The notes under the pieces were generated by a model. It saw only the letters and a list, made by a program, of their open reading frames with translations, had not been told where the DNA came from and did not search any database. The translations under genes and the position numbers were made by a program. Below are positions 25,555 through 34,569 of a DNA stretch of 64,000 nt, in pieces. Every line of letters begins with the position of its first letter. The stretch's first letter is position 1. The stretch is from VRUE01 sp963725085 (lineage in GTDB: Bacteria; Actinomycetota; Thermoleophilia; Solirubrobacterales; 70-9), in contig CAVRXM010000003.1 in assembly GCA_963725085.1 (NCBI GenBank), positions 372,001 through 436,000 of the forward strand, in the 5' to 3' direction.

Positions 25555-26429
25555 CCGATCACCGGAAAGCGGCGCTCCGCGGCGAGTGCGTCGAGCGCTT
25601 CCTGCATCTGAGCTGTCACGTGCCTATAGATCTCATCGACATCCGGATCGGGACCGAACTCCCGCTCGAGGTCGATCGCCGGCAGCACCTCGATCGTGAT
25701 CTTCGCCGGCAACGGTAGGTGACCCGCGAAGTCACCGATGTTCAGCCCCCAGGGCGCGGCGATCGAGATCGGCAGGACCTTCAGCCGGGCCAGCTTGTCG
25801 AGCCGCAGCGCCTGGGCGAGCCCCGCGCCGCGGCTTAGGAACAGCGCCGTCTCTTGGCCTCCGATCGAGACCACCGGGACGATTGGCACACCGGCCTCTA
25901 GCGCCAGGCGGATGAAGCCCTTGCGCCCGGCGAAGTCCATCTTGTTGCCGTCCCAGCTCGGCCTGTGGGTTTCCCAGTCACCGCCCGGGTAGACAAGGAC
26001 CGCAGCGCCAGCGTCAAGCGCCTTCTCCGCGTTCCCGGGCGAGGCACTCATCGTGCCCGCTTTGCGCAGCAGTTCGCCGGCTAGCGGCCAGGCGATCGCA
26101 AGGTTGTGGGCGAGTTGGTGAAAGGGCCGCTCGACACCAAAGTAGGTGTAGAAGGCGAGCGAGAAGATGAAGGTATCGACGATCACGTTGCCGCCGGAGT
26201 GGTTGCCGACAAGCAGTGCGGGGCGATCGGCGGGAATGTTGCGGAGGTCTCGGACCTCGGCCCGGAAGTAGAAGGTCGCGATTAGCCAGAGCAGCGGCAG
26301 CACCTCGCGGATGTAGTCGGGATCGCGATCCTCGAGGTGAGCGCTGAGGCGCCTGGAGACGCGCTCCCTGGCGAAGCGCATCGCAGCGGACGCAACCCCC
26401 GCGCGCTCAGGGCGCTCCGCCTTATACAT
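25551..26429 (-). CDS. 1-acylglycerol-3-phosphate acyltransferase-like (PlsC/DAGAT-type) protein
   Basis: 292 residues. The catalytic block is LLVGNHSGGNVIVDTFIFSL (NHSGG followed by an Asp, as in the DAGAT-like branch of the PlsC fold), followed by the acyl-acceptor motif VLVYPGGDWETHRP and GVPIVPVVSIGG. A hydrophobic segment near residue 45 may contact the membrane. The enzyme transfers acyl groups to lysophospholipid or related lipids. It is translationally coupled to the SRPBCC gene. Confidence 0.9.
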   Translation of the reverse strand: MYKAERPERAGVASAAMRFARERVSRRLSAHLEDRDPDYIREVLPLLWLIATFYFRAEVRDLRNIPADRPALLVGNHSGGNVIVDTFIFSLAFYTYFGVERPFHQLAHNLAIAWPLAGELLRKAGTMSASPGNAEKALDAGAAVLVYPGGDWETHRPSWDGNKMDFAGRKGFIRLALEAGVPIVPVVSIGGQETALFLSRGAGLAQALRLDKLARLKVLPISIAAPWGLNIGDFAGHLPLPAKITIEVLPAIDLEREFGPDPDVDEIYRHVTAQMQEALDALAAERRFPVIG

Positions 26430-26514
26430 GGGGCGATCCTATACCGAAAGCGCCACAACGGCCCCGGCGCTTCGCCCGCCCAGCCGATGGAGTCGCGGAT
26501 GAGGGCGTGCGAGG

Positions 26515-26740
26515 TCAGCCGTCAAAGAAGCGAAGGATCGCTGCGTGGGTCTGCTTCGGGGCCTCAAGCTGGGGGACGTGGCCGCAGTCGAGCTCGAGAT
26601 GGTGGGCGCTCGGAAGTGCGCGCTCGACGTGCTTCCTGAAGCCGATTGGCACGAGCTGGTCTTGGCGACCCCAAACGAAGAGGTTCTCGGATGAGACCCC
26701 AGCGAGCCGAGACCAAAGACCACGCCCACAATGGGCGGCC
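26515..26740 (-). pseudogene. C-terminal fragment of an alpha/beta hydrolase
   Basis: Reads LWSRLAGVSSENLFVWGRQD, then PIGFRKHVERALPSAHHLEL and CGHVPQLEAPKQTHAAILRF, the Asp and His end of a hydrolase; the stop is at 26515. The N-terminal two thirds, including the Ser nucleophile, are missing. Upstream of about 26725 the sequence instead matches a different, oppositely oriented lipase gene. It is therefore a remnant joined to another remnant. Confidence 0.7.
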
Positions 26741-27300
26741 TCGTGGTACGCAGCGCCTGCCACTACGGCGAGTGCTCAGAGGAAAGGCCTGGGCGGGCGA
26801 TGTTCGCCACGCCTTCTGCCTCGCCAGCCCGCACCTGGGAGCACCGGTGGAGAAGGCGGCCAACGCGGCCGGATGGCTGCTCGGGCGGCTTCCGGAGACC
26901 AGGCCGCTGGCGGGCATCGTCAACGGCGCAGCGAGGGGATCAAGGACCTGCGCTTCGGCTACCTGGTCGAGGAGCTGGCAGGAGCGCGACCCCGATGCGC
27001 TGCTGGAGGACAAACCGCCACCACATCCCGTTCCTCGAGACGGGGAACCACTACTGCGTGAGCGCGACCCTGACCCGCGATCCGGGCCACCCGCTCGGGC
27101 ATCTGGTAGGAGACCTGCTGGTCCGCTACCCGAGCGCCACCGGGCAGGGCCAGGGGCGAGCGGATTCCGTTCGAGATCGACCGCGGGCACCACCATGCTG
27201 GCGGCCTAACCCACTTCCACGCGCTCAACGACGTACCGGCAGATCACGCTTGGCTTGAGCGGCAAAGAGTCGGTCAGGGCCCGCCAACACGCCCCGGCCA
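26726..27300 (+). pseudogene. decayed lipase/esterase (PGAP1-like) fragment
   Basis: Pieces of one protein appear in changing frames: GGLVVRSACHYGE (sequence just after a GHSMGG-type Ser elbow), AFCLASPHLGAPVEKAANAA, IKDLRFGYLVEELAG, HHIPFLETGNHYCVSATLTR and HPLGHLVGDLLVRYPSA. At least three frameshifts separate them, and the part before the Ser elbow is absent. It begins at the junction with the hydrolase fragment on the other strand, so both were probably truncated by the same rearrangement. Confidence 0.65.
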
Positions 27301-27361
27301 GGACTACGGGGCCGAGATCGACGTCACCCTCGCGGAGTAAACGGTCCGCGGTCTTGACGAC

Positions 27362-28139
27362 TTAGGTCTTGGAGGCCTGGGCGGTACTCGTTCCGGCCTT
27401 CGCCTCCTCACCCTCGCCGCCAGTACCAACCGACTCGCCGGCCAGCGCGCCGCGGGGAAGCCGGTAGAGACGCTCGAGCAGCAGGACCGTCGACGAGCCC
27501 GGCAGGTAGAAGGCAACCCGATCCGGATGGGGGGCCGCAGAGTCGAAGACCCTTATCCGCTCGTAGGACATTCCATCGAGCAGCAGCTTGAATGCCTTGT
27601 CCCCAACCTCATACGTTCCGATGCCGATCTGGCGCCCATAGTCTTCTTTCTCCTGACCAAGTTCGGAAGCGTCCGGTTTGCGAAGTTCGCCTTCGCGACC
27701 GACCACGACATGCCACCCCGGGCCCACCCCGCCGGGTGGCGGGGGGCCGCTCGAAGCTCCGAGTTGAACAGGACGAGGACTCTGATCCGCTGCCCAATCC
27801 AGCCATACAGCAGGAGCATGGCCTCGTCGAGGTCGAGGTCGGTCATGCGCCCACCCAAATCGCCTAGTTCCGGCTCGCCGTGTGCGGACGGCGGCGATAC
27901 GGTTGCCGTCCTCCTCGGTCTCCTGCGGGAGGATTTCCTCCAGCGCGAGCAGCTCCGCCTGCACTGGCAACAGGAGATCATGGCGTTCCAGCTCGGCCCG
28001 TAGATGGCCATGAACTCCTGCGTTGCTTTCGAGGAAGGGCACGCGATCGTCTCCCTCGACTTCGGTCACCGCCCAAACCTCGTCGAGCCCGGGGCTCTTC
28101 GATGATTTCCTGGCCGGCGTTGGGCTTGTCCTCACTCAT
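27362..28139 (-). pseudogene. degraded gene of unknown function
   Basis: ATG 28139 follows a good ribosome-binding site (GGAGGAATCACG) and reads MSEDKPNAGQEIIEEP, after which coding signal moves between frames: ELERHDLLLPVQAELLALEE, then MTDLDLDEAMLLLYGWIGQR, then GRQIGIGTYEVGDKAFKLLL and YLPGSSTVLLLERL. At least three frame changes are needed to read one protein. No family is recognised. From 28140 to about 28520 I see nothing supported except Arg-rich chance frames. Confidence 0.5.
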
Positions 28140-28521
28140 CGTGATTCCTCCGTTTTGACCCCTACTTGATGAACTCCCAGGTCGGGGCCGCCCCGGCGTT
28201 GACCGAGGCTCTTGGCGGCGAATCGAAGTAGCCCGCCGCCGCGGGCTACTGCCCATACGAGGCGGTCCCGCCTACGCCTGCGTCGGCGGATATCGCGTAC
28301 TTCGCGCCGGTTTGAAGCGGAAGGGCTTCCGTTTCCTGACCACGGCCGCGCCGCCGCCTGCGAGCGCTGATTCTGCTCGCCTTCATGCCCGCCATGTCTC
28401 AACTATCGGACGCAGCGCGGACGCGATCGGGGCGCACTGGCGCATCAACTGGCGCACCGGGCGGTGGGAATTGATGCCCGTTTGATGCCGCCGTGGTGCG
28501 CGAGCCCGGCCCCGACAGCAC

Positions 28522-28547
28522 GAAACCCCCGCGTTAGCAGGGGCTTC
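28522..28547. terminator. hairpin next to repeat copy 2
   Basis: GAAACCCCCGC GTTA GCAGGGGCTTC forms an 11-position stem with two mismatches and a 4-base loop. It stands in the same position relative to the repeat core as the hairpin at 14469-14490. Confidence 0.5.
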
Positions 28548-28558
28548 GTGAATAGCGG

Positions 28559-28638
28559 GGGCCCGATTCATCTCTCGCTACCACCCGCGGATAGTCGAGC
28601 GAGCTCGCCTAGCAGGTTGACCCGCCCGAGCTGTCGCT
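28559..28638 (+). repeat. dispersed repeat family A, copy 2
   Basis: Core 28559-28592 with one change (ATTCATCTC), preceded by AATAGCGGGG. The tail (ATAGTCGAGCGAGCTCGCC, TTGACCCGCCCGAGCTGTCG) is close to copy 1. It lies upstream of the aminotransferase gene. Confidence 0.9.
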
Positions 28639-28749
28639 TCGCGCAGTGGGGGAAGCGACCAGCGAGCGGGGACCATGAGGGGGTCCTGGCGCCGATCCGC
28701 ACCCTGCTGTACGTTCGACTGAGCGGGGACGCACTATAAGGAGGTCCAG

Positions 28750-29991
28750 GTGGAGCAACCCGCAAGCACCGAAGCCCTCTCGGCCACCGAGCCCTACCGG
28801 AGTCGCGGGGAGGCGGCTGCGGCGTTTGCGGCTCACGTCAACCGCGGCAAGGTGGCAGCTCTTCGGGCGATGGCGGTCGACATCGTGGTCGGCGAGCGTG
28901 AGGGGGCCCGTTTTCGAGACGCCTACAACGGCCGGTGGTTCTGGAACTGCCACTGCAACGGGGGCGTGTTCAACCTCGGACATCGGCATCCGGCCGTCGT
29001 TGCCGCGCTACGAAATGCCCTCGACCAGCTCGACGTCGGCAACCACCATCTGATCTCCGGTTGGCGCGCCCGTCTTGCCGAGCAGCTTGCAGGGAGCACG
29101 GGGGACCAGCTGCCCTATGCCCTCTTCACCGCCTCGGGTAGCGAGGCAGTGGATCTGGCACTGACTCTCGCCCGAGGCCATACAGGGCGCGAGAAGATCG
29201 TCGCGGCAATCGGTGCCTACCACGGGCTGGCCGGCTTTGCTCGCGCCGCCAGCGACCGGCGCTGGTCAGAGCCCTACGGTAAGCCCCTTCCGGGCTTTGC
29301 GCACGTGCCGTTCAACGACCTCGCAAAGCTGAGCGCGGAGCTGGAGGGGGGCGCCGCGGCAGTGATCCTCGAGTCGATCCCCGCGACTCTCGGCTTTCCG
29401 CCCCCAGCGCCCGGTTACCTGCGCGAGGCGGGCGAGCTCGCTCGGCGCCATGGCGCGATACTGGTCCTCGACGAGGTGCAAACCGGACTGGGGCGTACCG
29501 GCGCCCCCTGGTACTACCTGCAGGAGCAGGCAGAGCCGGACATCGTGATCACCGGCAAGGGCCTGGGCGGCGGCCTCTACCCGGTGAGCGCGGCCCTGAT
29601 CAGCGCAGAGCTGGAGAGTTTCTTCGATGAGCGCCCTTTCGCCTACGTCTCGACCTTCGGCGGTTCGGAGCTTGGATGCGTCACCGCGAATGCGGTGATG
29701 ACAGAGATCACCAGGCCGGAGTTCCTGGACCGTGTTTGCGCCCTGGGCGAGCGCTTCGAGAGAGGTTTCGACGGCCTTCCCTTCGAGCTGCGCCGCCGCG
29801 GCCTGACCATGGGTCTCTCGTTCGAGGAACCGGAGGGCGGTGTCGAAGCGGCCAAGAAGCTGATCGACGCGGGCGTATTCGCGGTCTTTGCCGAGCACGA
29901 CCACTCGGTTACGCAGTTCAAGCCACCTCTGATCCTCAGCGACGGCGAGGCCGATGAGATCATCGGAGCCGTTCGCCACGCGCTCGCATGA
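28750..29991 (+). CDS. class III pyridoxal-phosphate aminotransferase
   Basis: 413 residues from GTG 28750, preceded by AAGGAGG (28738-28744). Fold-type I motifs are present: FTASGSEAVDLAL (phosphate-binding region), AYHGLAGFARAASD, VLDEVQTGLGRTG and the PLP lysine in VITGKGLGGGLYP. The family transfers amino groups between an omega-amino acid or aldehyde/ketone and 2-oxo acids, or acts as an epimerase/mutase; the substrate is unknown. It is translationally coupled (ATGA overlap) to the next gene. Confidence 0.92.
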   Translation: MEQPASTEALSATEPYRSRGEAAAAFAAHVNRGKVAALRAMAVDIVVGEREGARFRDAYNGRWFWNCHCNGGVFNLGHRHPAVVAALRNALDQLDVGNHHLISGWRARLAEQLAGSTGDQLPYALFTASGSEAVDLALTLARGHTGREKIVAAIGAYHGLAGFARAASDRRWSEPYGKPLPGFAHVPFNDLAKLSAELEGGAAAVILESIPATLGFPPPAPGYLREAGELARRHGAILVLDEVQTGLGRTGAPWYYLQEQAEPDIVITGKGLGGGLYPVSAALISAELESFFDERPFAYVSTFGGSELGCVTANAVMTEITRPEFLDRVCALGERFERGFDGLPFELRRRGLTMGLSFEEPEGGVEAAKKLIDAGVFAVFAEHDHSVTQFKPPLILSDGEADEIIGAVRHALA

Positions 29992-30887
29992 GCCAGGTGG
30001 CCGGCCAAATCTCCGAAGGGGAGCTGCGGCAGCTGGACGCGGAGGTCAAGTCGGCGCTCGACCACGGCGACGAGTCGCGACTCCTGGTCCTCGGCGGCGG
30101 CGAGATCTCGTTGGTTCTCGGCTGGCCGCCGGCCGATCCGGCATTCGCGTGCAAGCGGCTTCCGATTTTTCCGACCCGCGCCCGATTCGACGCTTACCAG
30201 CAAACCCTTCTCGACTATCTGGATGCGCTGAGAGAGCGCGGCGTCGACGTGGTCGAGACCGCGCTCATCCCGATCGCGTGCGAGGACAGCACGATTGCGG
30301 GGTACGCGGTGCAGCCGGTGCTGCCGGCCGAGACGCTGGCGCCAGCCGTTCTCGCGGACCGAGATCCGGCGGCTGGGCACCCCTTGGTCAACGCAATCGT
30401 CGAGACAGCTTTTGAAACGATCGGGCCACGGCTGGGAATCGATGCGCAGCTCTCAAATTGGACTTGGGAGAAAGGGCGCCTCCGTTACCTCGACGTCACA
30501 ACTCCGATGATCTGGGCGGCGGACGGAAGCCCCCGGCTCGACCTCGACCTCCTCGCCCGATCCCTTCCCGCAATCGCACGCTGGCCAGTCAGGCGTTTCT
30601 TGGCGCCACGCATCCTCGACGGATATCGTCATCGGCGAGGCGTGGCAAACGATCTGCTGGGCAACCTGATCAAGGAGCGCCTCGGCGCTTGGCTCCCGGC
30701 CTTCCTCGAGCCGGTCAACCGGAGCCTAGACCCTCCGATCAGCGAGCAGGAAGTGCGTAGGTACTACCGCTCGGATGCGCGGTTATGGGGATGGCTTCTA
30801 CGCATCCGCCGCCTCGACCGGGCCTGGCAGCGGCACGTGCGACGGCGCCCTTACCCGTTCCTTCTTCCTCACAGAGTCGCGCGCTAG
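29988..30887 (+). CDS. uncharacterised protein with kinase-like features (DUF6206-like)
   Basis: 299 residues. A G-rich start (LLVLGGGEISLVLGW), CKRLPIF (possible ATP lysine) and QLSNWTWEKGRLRYLDVTTP, reminiscent of the catalytic-loop Asn and metal-binding Asp of aminoglycoside-phosphotransferase folds, suggest a divergent kinase fold. The C-terminal third is helical and basic (RIRRLDRAWQRHVRRRPYPF). The four-base overlap with the aminotransferase gene suggests a two-gene operon; phosphorylation of the aminotransferase product is a testable guess. Confidence 0.7.
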   Translation: MSQVAGQISEGELRQLDAEVKSALDHGDESRLLVLGGGEISLVLGWPPADPAFACKRLPIFPTRARFDAYQQTLLDYLDALRERGVDVVETALIPIACEDSTIAGYAVQPVLPAETLAPAVLADRDPAAGHPLVNAIVETAFETIGPRLGIDAQLSNWTWEKGRLRYLDVTTPMIWAADGSPRLDLDLLARSLPAIARWPVRRFLAPRILDGYRHRRGVANDLLGNLIKERLGAWLPAFLEPVNRSLDPPISEQEVRRYYRSDARLWGWLLRIRRLDRAWQRHVRRRPYPFLLPHRVAR

Positions 30888-31302
30888 CTTCTCTGAATCG
30901 ACGCATACTTCGTTGTCTGGAATGCCCGACCACCTGCAGGACAAGCGGGAGCAATCCCTGCAAATCAATGCGTCGAATCCGGGGCCCGATTCGCCTCTCG
31001 CTACCACTAGCGGATCGTCGAGCATTTCCCAAACTACCCCGCTCGGGGTAGCTTCGTCCTTGTCCAATTCTGCACAAGGCGGATTGGGCCGAAAAAATGG
31101 TGCACTTAGCGAACGGCTCCCGGAGTCCTACCTAATTGTCGGTTGACGCCCACCGCCCCGATGCCTAGCTTGCCCCCCTCGCCGACCGCATCCCGGGGAG
31201 GGAGGCGGGAGGTGGAGGAGTTTCGTCTCAACCAAGCCGTGGCCCGGCCACCGGCCCGGCGCACCAGAGAGCCCCCGTAGAGACCCGAATGGAGGAGTCC
31301 CA
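30888..31302. other. intergenic stretch with repeat copy 3
   Basis: Non-coding by eye apart from the family A repeat core at 30982-31015. Directly before the next gene, GGAGGAG (31291-31297) is its ribosome-binding site. No other structure is evident. Confidence 0.5.
30982..31015 (+). repeat. dispersed repeat family A, copy 3
   Basis: GGGCCCGATTCGCCTCTC then GCTACCACTAGCGGAT: the core with three changes; the tail diverges after TCGTCGAGC. Confidence 0.85.
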
Positions 31303-31671
31303 GTGGACGCTGCTTCGATTGCCCCTGCCTCGACGACAACTGCCGCCATGCATGTCCCACAGCACATGCAGGCGCTCGCCCGCGCCAACCGCGTGCGGCT
31401 TGCGAGGGCAGAGCTGAAGCGCGCGATCGCGCGAGGCGATGTCGAGGTTTCGGAGGTGATCAGGGAGTCCCCCTGGGAGACCGAGAGCATGACCCTGGCG
31501 GAGCTGCTGACCAGCCAGCGCCGCTGGGGTCGCACCCGTGCCCGCAAGTTCCTGCTCGACCTCGCCCTCAGCGAGAACAAGCGCCTCGGCACGCTCACTC
31601 CACGCCAGCGCGCGCTGCTCGCGTCCGCCCTCGCGACGAGATCCGCCGACCGCGAACCGATCCTCATCTAG
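31303..31671 (+). CDS. actinobacterial integration host factor-like DNA-binding protein (mIHF)
   Basis: 122 residues from GTG 31303, with GGAGGAG five bases upstream. The central region (RLARAELKRAIARGDVEVSE) and the H2TH-like part (TSQRRWGRTRARKFLLDLAL, then ENKRLGTLTPRQRALLASAL) follow mycobacterial IHF, which bends DNA and organises the nucleoid. The first 15 residues are low-complexity and could be skipped if the Met at HVPQH is used instead. Confidence 0.85.
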   Translation: MDAASIAPASTTTAAMHVPQHMQALARANRVRLARAELKRAIARGDVEVSEVIRESPWETESMTLAELLTSQRRWGRTRARKFLLDLALSENKRLGTLTPRQRALLASALATRSADREPILI

Positions 31672-32092
31672 ACCCCCGGTCCGCCGGCCTTGAACGGGAG
31701 GCCACCCGAAGCCCGCCGGAAGGCGTGGTGCCCAACTCCCGATAACCCTTATGTATCTCCGAGGCCACGCCAGCGCTTCCGTCGGATTCCTCGGTGCCTC
31801 TGAATATTCGAGCTCGTGCTGCAATTCAGCTCGAAGCACTGTCTCGAGCGCGGTCGCTACGTTCTGACCGTTACTCAGCGGTTTGATGGGCACCAGGTAG
31901 CGACGCAGAGCGTGCTGGGGCTGGCCTGAGGGGGGGTCTGGCCTGGGGAGGCTAAGAGCGCCGAGACTCGGCGCGAGCGGGAGTCTCCGTGGGTCCAGCC
32001 GTCAATCCGACATTCGCCTGGGCCATCGTGCCCTACCCAGAAGAACCTAGCCGGGGTTAATCGCGAGCGCAGCCGATGTCTAACGTGGGCAC
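31672..32092. other. intergenic stretch with repeat family B copy
   Basis: Holds copy A of the second repeat family at about 31738-31810 and otherwise nothing supported. A GGCTAAGAGCGCCGAG...CTCGGCGCGAGC dyad near 31950-31980 might form a weak hairpin. Confidence 0.4.
31738..31810 (+). repeat. dispersed repeat family B, copy A
   Basis: CGAGGCCACGCCAGCGCTTCC, then GGATTCCTCGGTGCCTCTGAATAT (shown in two parts; GGATTCCTC and CTGAATAT are the invariant blocks), preceded by CGATAACCCTTATG. Related copies lie near 55081 and 56451. Confidence 0.65.
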
Positions 32093-32839
32093 ATGAGCGG
32101 AGCCGAGGTCAGTCTGGCGATCTCTGTCTTCCTCGCCTCCGCAGTCGAGGCGACCGAGGCGTTCACGATCGTGCTCGCCGTCGGCGCCGCCCGGGACTGG
32201 AGATCGGCGCTGTTGGGGGTGGGCGCGGCGACCTTCGTCCTGGGGGCGCTGATCGCAGTCCTCGGCCCCGCCCTCACCGTGATCCCGATCGGCGTCCTGC
32301 GACTGGTGGTCGGCGGTCTGCTGCTGGTCTTCGGCCTGCAGTGGCTGCGCAAGGCGATCCTGCGCGCCGGCGGCGTGATCCCGATCCACGACGAGGCCCT
32401 CGCCTTCGAGCGCGAGACGGAGGCCGCCCGCTCGGCCCCGCGCGAGCGGGGACTTGACCACTACGCCTTCCTCGTCTCCTTCAAAGGGGTGCTGCTGGAG
32501 GGCCTCGAGGTCGCCTTCATCGTCCTCACCTTCGGCGCCAACCAGCACGACATCCCCGTCGCGGTCGCGGCCGGGGCGCTGGCGCTGGTCGCGGTGCTGG
32601 CGGCCGGCGTGGCGCTACGGGCGCCGTTGGCCCGGGTGCCCGAGAACGCGATGAAGCTCGTCGTCGGCATCGCGCTTACCACCTTCGGTGTCTTCTGGGG
32701 CGCGGAGGGCGCCGGCGCCTCTTGGCCGGGTGGCGAGGCGGCGCTGCCGGCGGTCGCCCTGGCATTCTTCGCCGCCTCCTGGATGATGGTGCGCTCCCTG
32801 CGGCGCGCCGCCGCCGGCCTCGCCGCGGAGGCCGCTTGA
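32093..32839 (+). CDS. COG4280-type integral membrane protein
   Basis: 248 residues with six or seven hydrophobic helices in two homologous halves. Each half has a conserved acidic helix: SAVEATEAFTIVLAVGAARD near the N-terminus and FKGVLLEGLEVAFIVLTFGA in the middle, with intramembrane Glu residues as in metal or cation transporters (for example the FTR1/TMEM165-like design). The transported substrate is not known. The stop overlaps the ATG of the next small membrane gene. Confidence 0.8.
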   Translation: MSGAEVSLAISVFLASAVEATEAFTIVLAVGAARDWRSALLGVGAATFVLGALIAVLGPALTVIPIGVLRLVVGGLLLVFGLQWLRKAILRAGGVIPIHDEALAFERETEAARSAPRERGLDHYAFLVSFKGVLLEGLEVAFIVLTFGANQHDIPVAVAAGALALVAVLAAGVALRAPLARVPENAMKLVVGIALTTFGVFWGAEGAGASWPGGEAALPAVALAFFAASWMMVRSLRRAAAGLAAEAA

Positions 32840-33051
32840 TGGTCCGCCGCCTCGCGGCAGCCGTCTTCGAGTTCCTGGTCGGCGACGACCGGCGTACGGC
32901 TGTAGCGGTGGTCGCTCTGCTCGCCGCCACCGCCCTACTTGCCGCAGCAGACCTGCCAGCCTGGCCGCTGACCCTGGTCGCGACCGTCGCCGTCCTCCTC
33001 GAGTCGGTCCACCGCGCATACGCGCGCCATCGCGGCGCCAGCTCTGGGTGA
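32839..33051 (+). CDS. 70-residue membrane protein coupled to the COG4280-type gene
   Basis: ATG 32839 overlaps the previous stop (TGATG). The protein has two hydrophobic segments (TAVAVVALLAATALLAAADL and PLTLVATVAVLLESV) and a basic end (HRAYARHRG). Overlap and topology suggest a small partner subunit of the upstream transporter-like protein. No named family is recognised. From 33052 to 33367 I see no gene and no clear signal apart from the ribosome-binding site of the next gene. Confidence 0.65.
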   Translation: MVRRLAAAVFEFLVGDDRRTAVAVVALLAATALLAAADLPAWPLTLVATVAVLLESVHRAYARHRGASSG

Positions 33052-33367
33052 GCCGTCGCTCCCGATCCTCGGCAATTTTCATTTAGGCTCCGACCGCATA
33101 TCGGGGAACCGAGTGCGGCCTCCGGAGGACGCAGTGTCCGCGTTGTGCTCGACGCGCGGACGGTGGGCAGGGTGGCAGTCATTTGCAGCCGAATGCGGAA
33201 GCGTCGCATGGTGCGAACAAACGTCGACGATCACGCCGTGGTCCGCCTTCGAGCCGATGGCCCAGGGGAAAAGAGGGGGGCTGATAGGGGACATCCCCAA
33301 TAGACCGAGGCGGGGAGCGCTGGGAGCCTGGAGATGCAATCAATCCATCTTGAAAGAAGGCATTTCC

Positions 33368-34381
33368 ATGAACGACGACACTCCCAATATCGAACAGCCT
33401 AAGAAAGGCGAGCAAACAGGCGACGGCGAGTCGAGGGAGCCACAGGCCGCCGGGCCGCGCCGGTTGCGCCGCTCCTCGAGCGACGGCATCCTCCTCGGCG
33501 TCGCCGGAGGGCTGGGCCGCTACTTCGGCATCGACCCGGTGATATTTCGGATCGGCTTTGGCCTCTCGATCTTCTTCGGCGGGCTTGGAGCTCTGGCGTA
33601 TCTGCTGCTTGCGCTCTTCGTGCCCACCGACGGCGATCCCGACTGGGCTCAGCGCTTCGGGCGGCGCCTGCAGGCGATGGGCTTCTGGCGTGCGCTCGGG
33701 ATGGTCGCGCTCGCGATGCTTGTTCTGAGTGGGCTGTTCGGATTGGCGGGCGCGTCGGCGTTCGCGGTCGCGCTTGGCTGGGGGGTGCCCGTCGCGATCG
33801 GAATCATCGTGGTCGGGGCGGTGCTGGCATTGGCGGGCCTTCGGGGCGGCGCCCGCTGGCTGATTGCGCCAGCGGTGGCTCTCGCGATCGGAGCCGGCAC
33901 CGCTTTGGCAGCCAACCTCGACTTCAGCGGCGGGATCGGAGACCGCGAATACCAGCCGCTGTCGGCCAGGACGATTCCGGCTGACGGGTATCGGCTCGGG
34001 GTCGGCCGGCTCGTCGTCGACCTCCGGCACCTTGACTGGAACAAGGAGAGTGTCGTGCGCCTCAAGGTCGATCTTGGGGCGGGTCAGGCCAACCTCTTCG
34101 TTCCTCAGCGCGTCTGCGTCGATGGCCCAACGCATGTGGGGGTCGGCGAGAGCGAGGTTGTCGGCGAGCGAAACTCCGGGTTGGGCGTCGACCAGAGCGC
34201 GGGCTCACCGTCGACCGCGGTCCCGCGGCTCCAAATCGACGCGCATGTGGACGTCGGTCAACTGCGGGTGATCAACAGCGACACCGCAAGCGTTGACAGG
34301 CCCGGCTACGGACCTGGCCCCTTCCACGAGGACACCGCGCCGCTGCGCGCGGCGGAGGCGAGGGCGTGCGCGACCGGGTGA
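33368..34381 (+). CDS. PspC-domain membrane protein with LiaF-like toastrack C-terminus
   Basis: About 337 residues from ATG 33368 (GAAAGAAGG upstream). A charged N-terminus is followed by a PspC domain (RRSSSDGILLGVAGGLGRYF, GIDPVIFRIGF), then several transmembrane helices (about residues 115-195). The C-terminal domain with LGVGRLVVDLRHLDW and VDLGAGQANLFVPQ matches the beta-helical toastrack/LiaF-C type. PspC/LiaF proteins bind and inhibit envelope-stress histidine kinases. The operon continues with another small membrane protein, a PspC-type histidine kinase and a response regulator. Confidence 0.9.
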   Translation: MNDDTPNIEQPKKGEQTGDGESREPQAAGPRRLRRSSSDGILLGVAGGLGRYFGIDPVIFRIGFGLSIFFGGLGALAYLLLALFVPTDGDPDWAQRFGRRLQAMGFWRALGMVALAMLVLSGLFGLAGASAFAVALGWGVPVAIGIIVVGAVLALAGLRGGARWLIAPAVALAIGAGTALAANLDFSGGIGDREYQPLSARTIPADGYRLGVGRLVVDLRHLDWNKESVVRLKVDLGAGQANLFVPQRVCVDGPTHVGVGESEVVGERNSGLGVDQSAGSPSTAVPRLQIDAHVDVGQLRVINSDTASVDRPGYGPGPFHEDTAPLRAAEARACATG

Positions 34382-34566
34382 AGGTGGACCTCGTCTCGCT
34401 CGGGTCGGGAGCGGTGATCGCCGCCGTCGGTGCGCTTCTGCTGCTTGACTCCTCGGGCGCGCTTGACATTTCCCCCGGCTGGATGGCGGTCGCGCTCACG
34501 GGTGCGGTCGGGGTGATCCTGGTTCTCAGTGGCCTCCTCGACGACGGCGCGAGGCGTCACGATTGA
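34366..34566 (+). CDS. 66-residue membrane protein in the PspC operon
   Basis: GTG 34366 lies inside the end of the PspC gene (16-base overlap). The protein has two hydrophobic segments (GSGAVIAAVGALLLLDSSGA and MAVALTGAVGVILVLSGLLD) and a polar end. It resembles the DUF-type small proteins that occur between PspC and its kinase, but no family is named here. The next gene starts three bases downstream. Confidence 0.7.
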   Translation: MRDRVKVDLVSLGSGAVIAAVGALLLLDSSGALDISPGWMAVALTGAVGVILVLSGLLDDGARRHD

Positions 34567-34569
34567 GGG

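Noticed and set aside
28136..28402. 88-codon minus-strand frame before the degraded gene
   Set aside because: Arg-rich low-complexity sequence without ribosome-binding site or recognisable motif.
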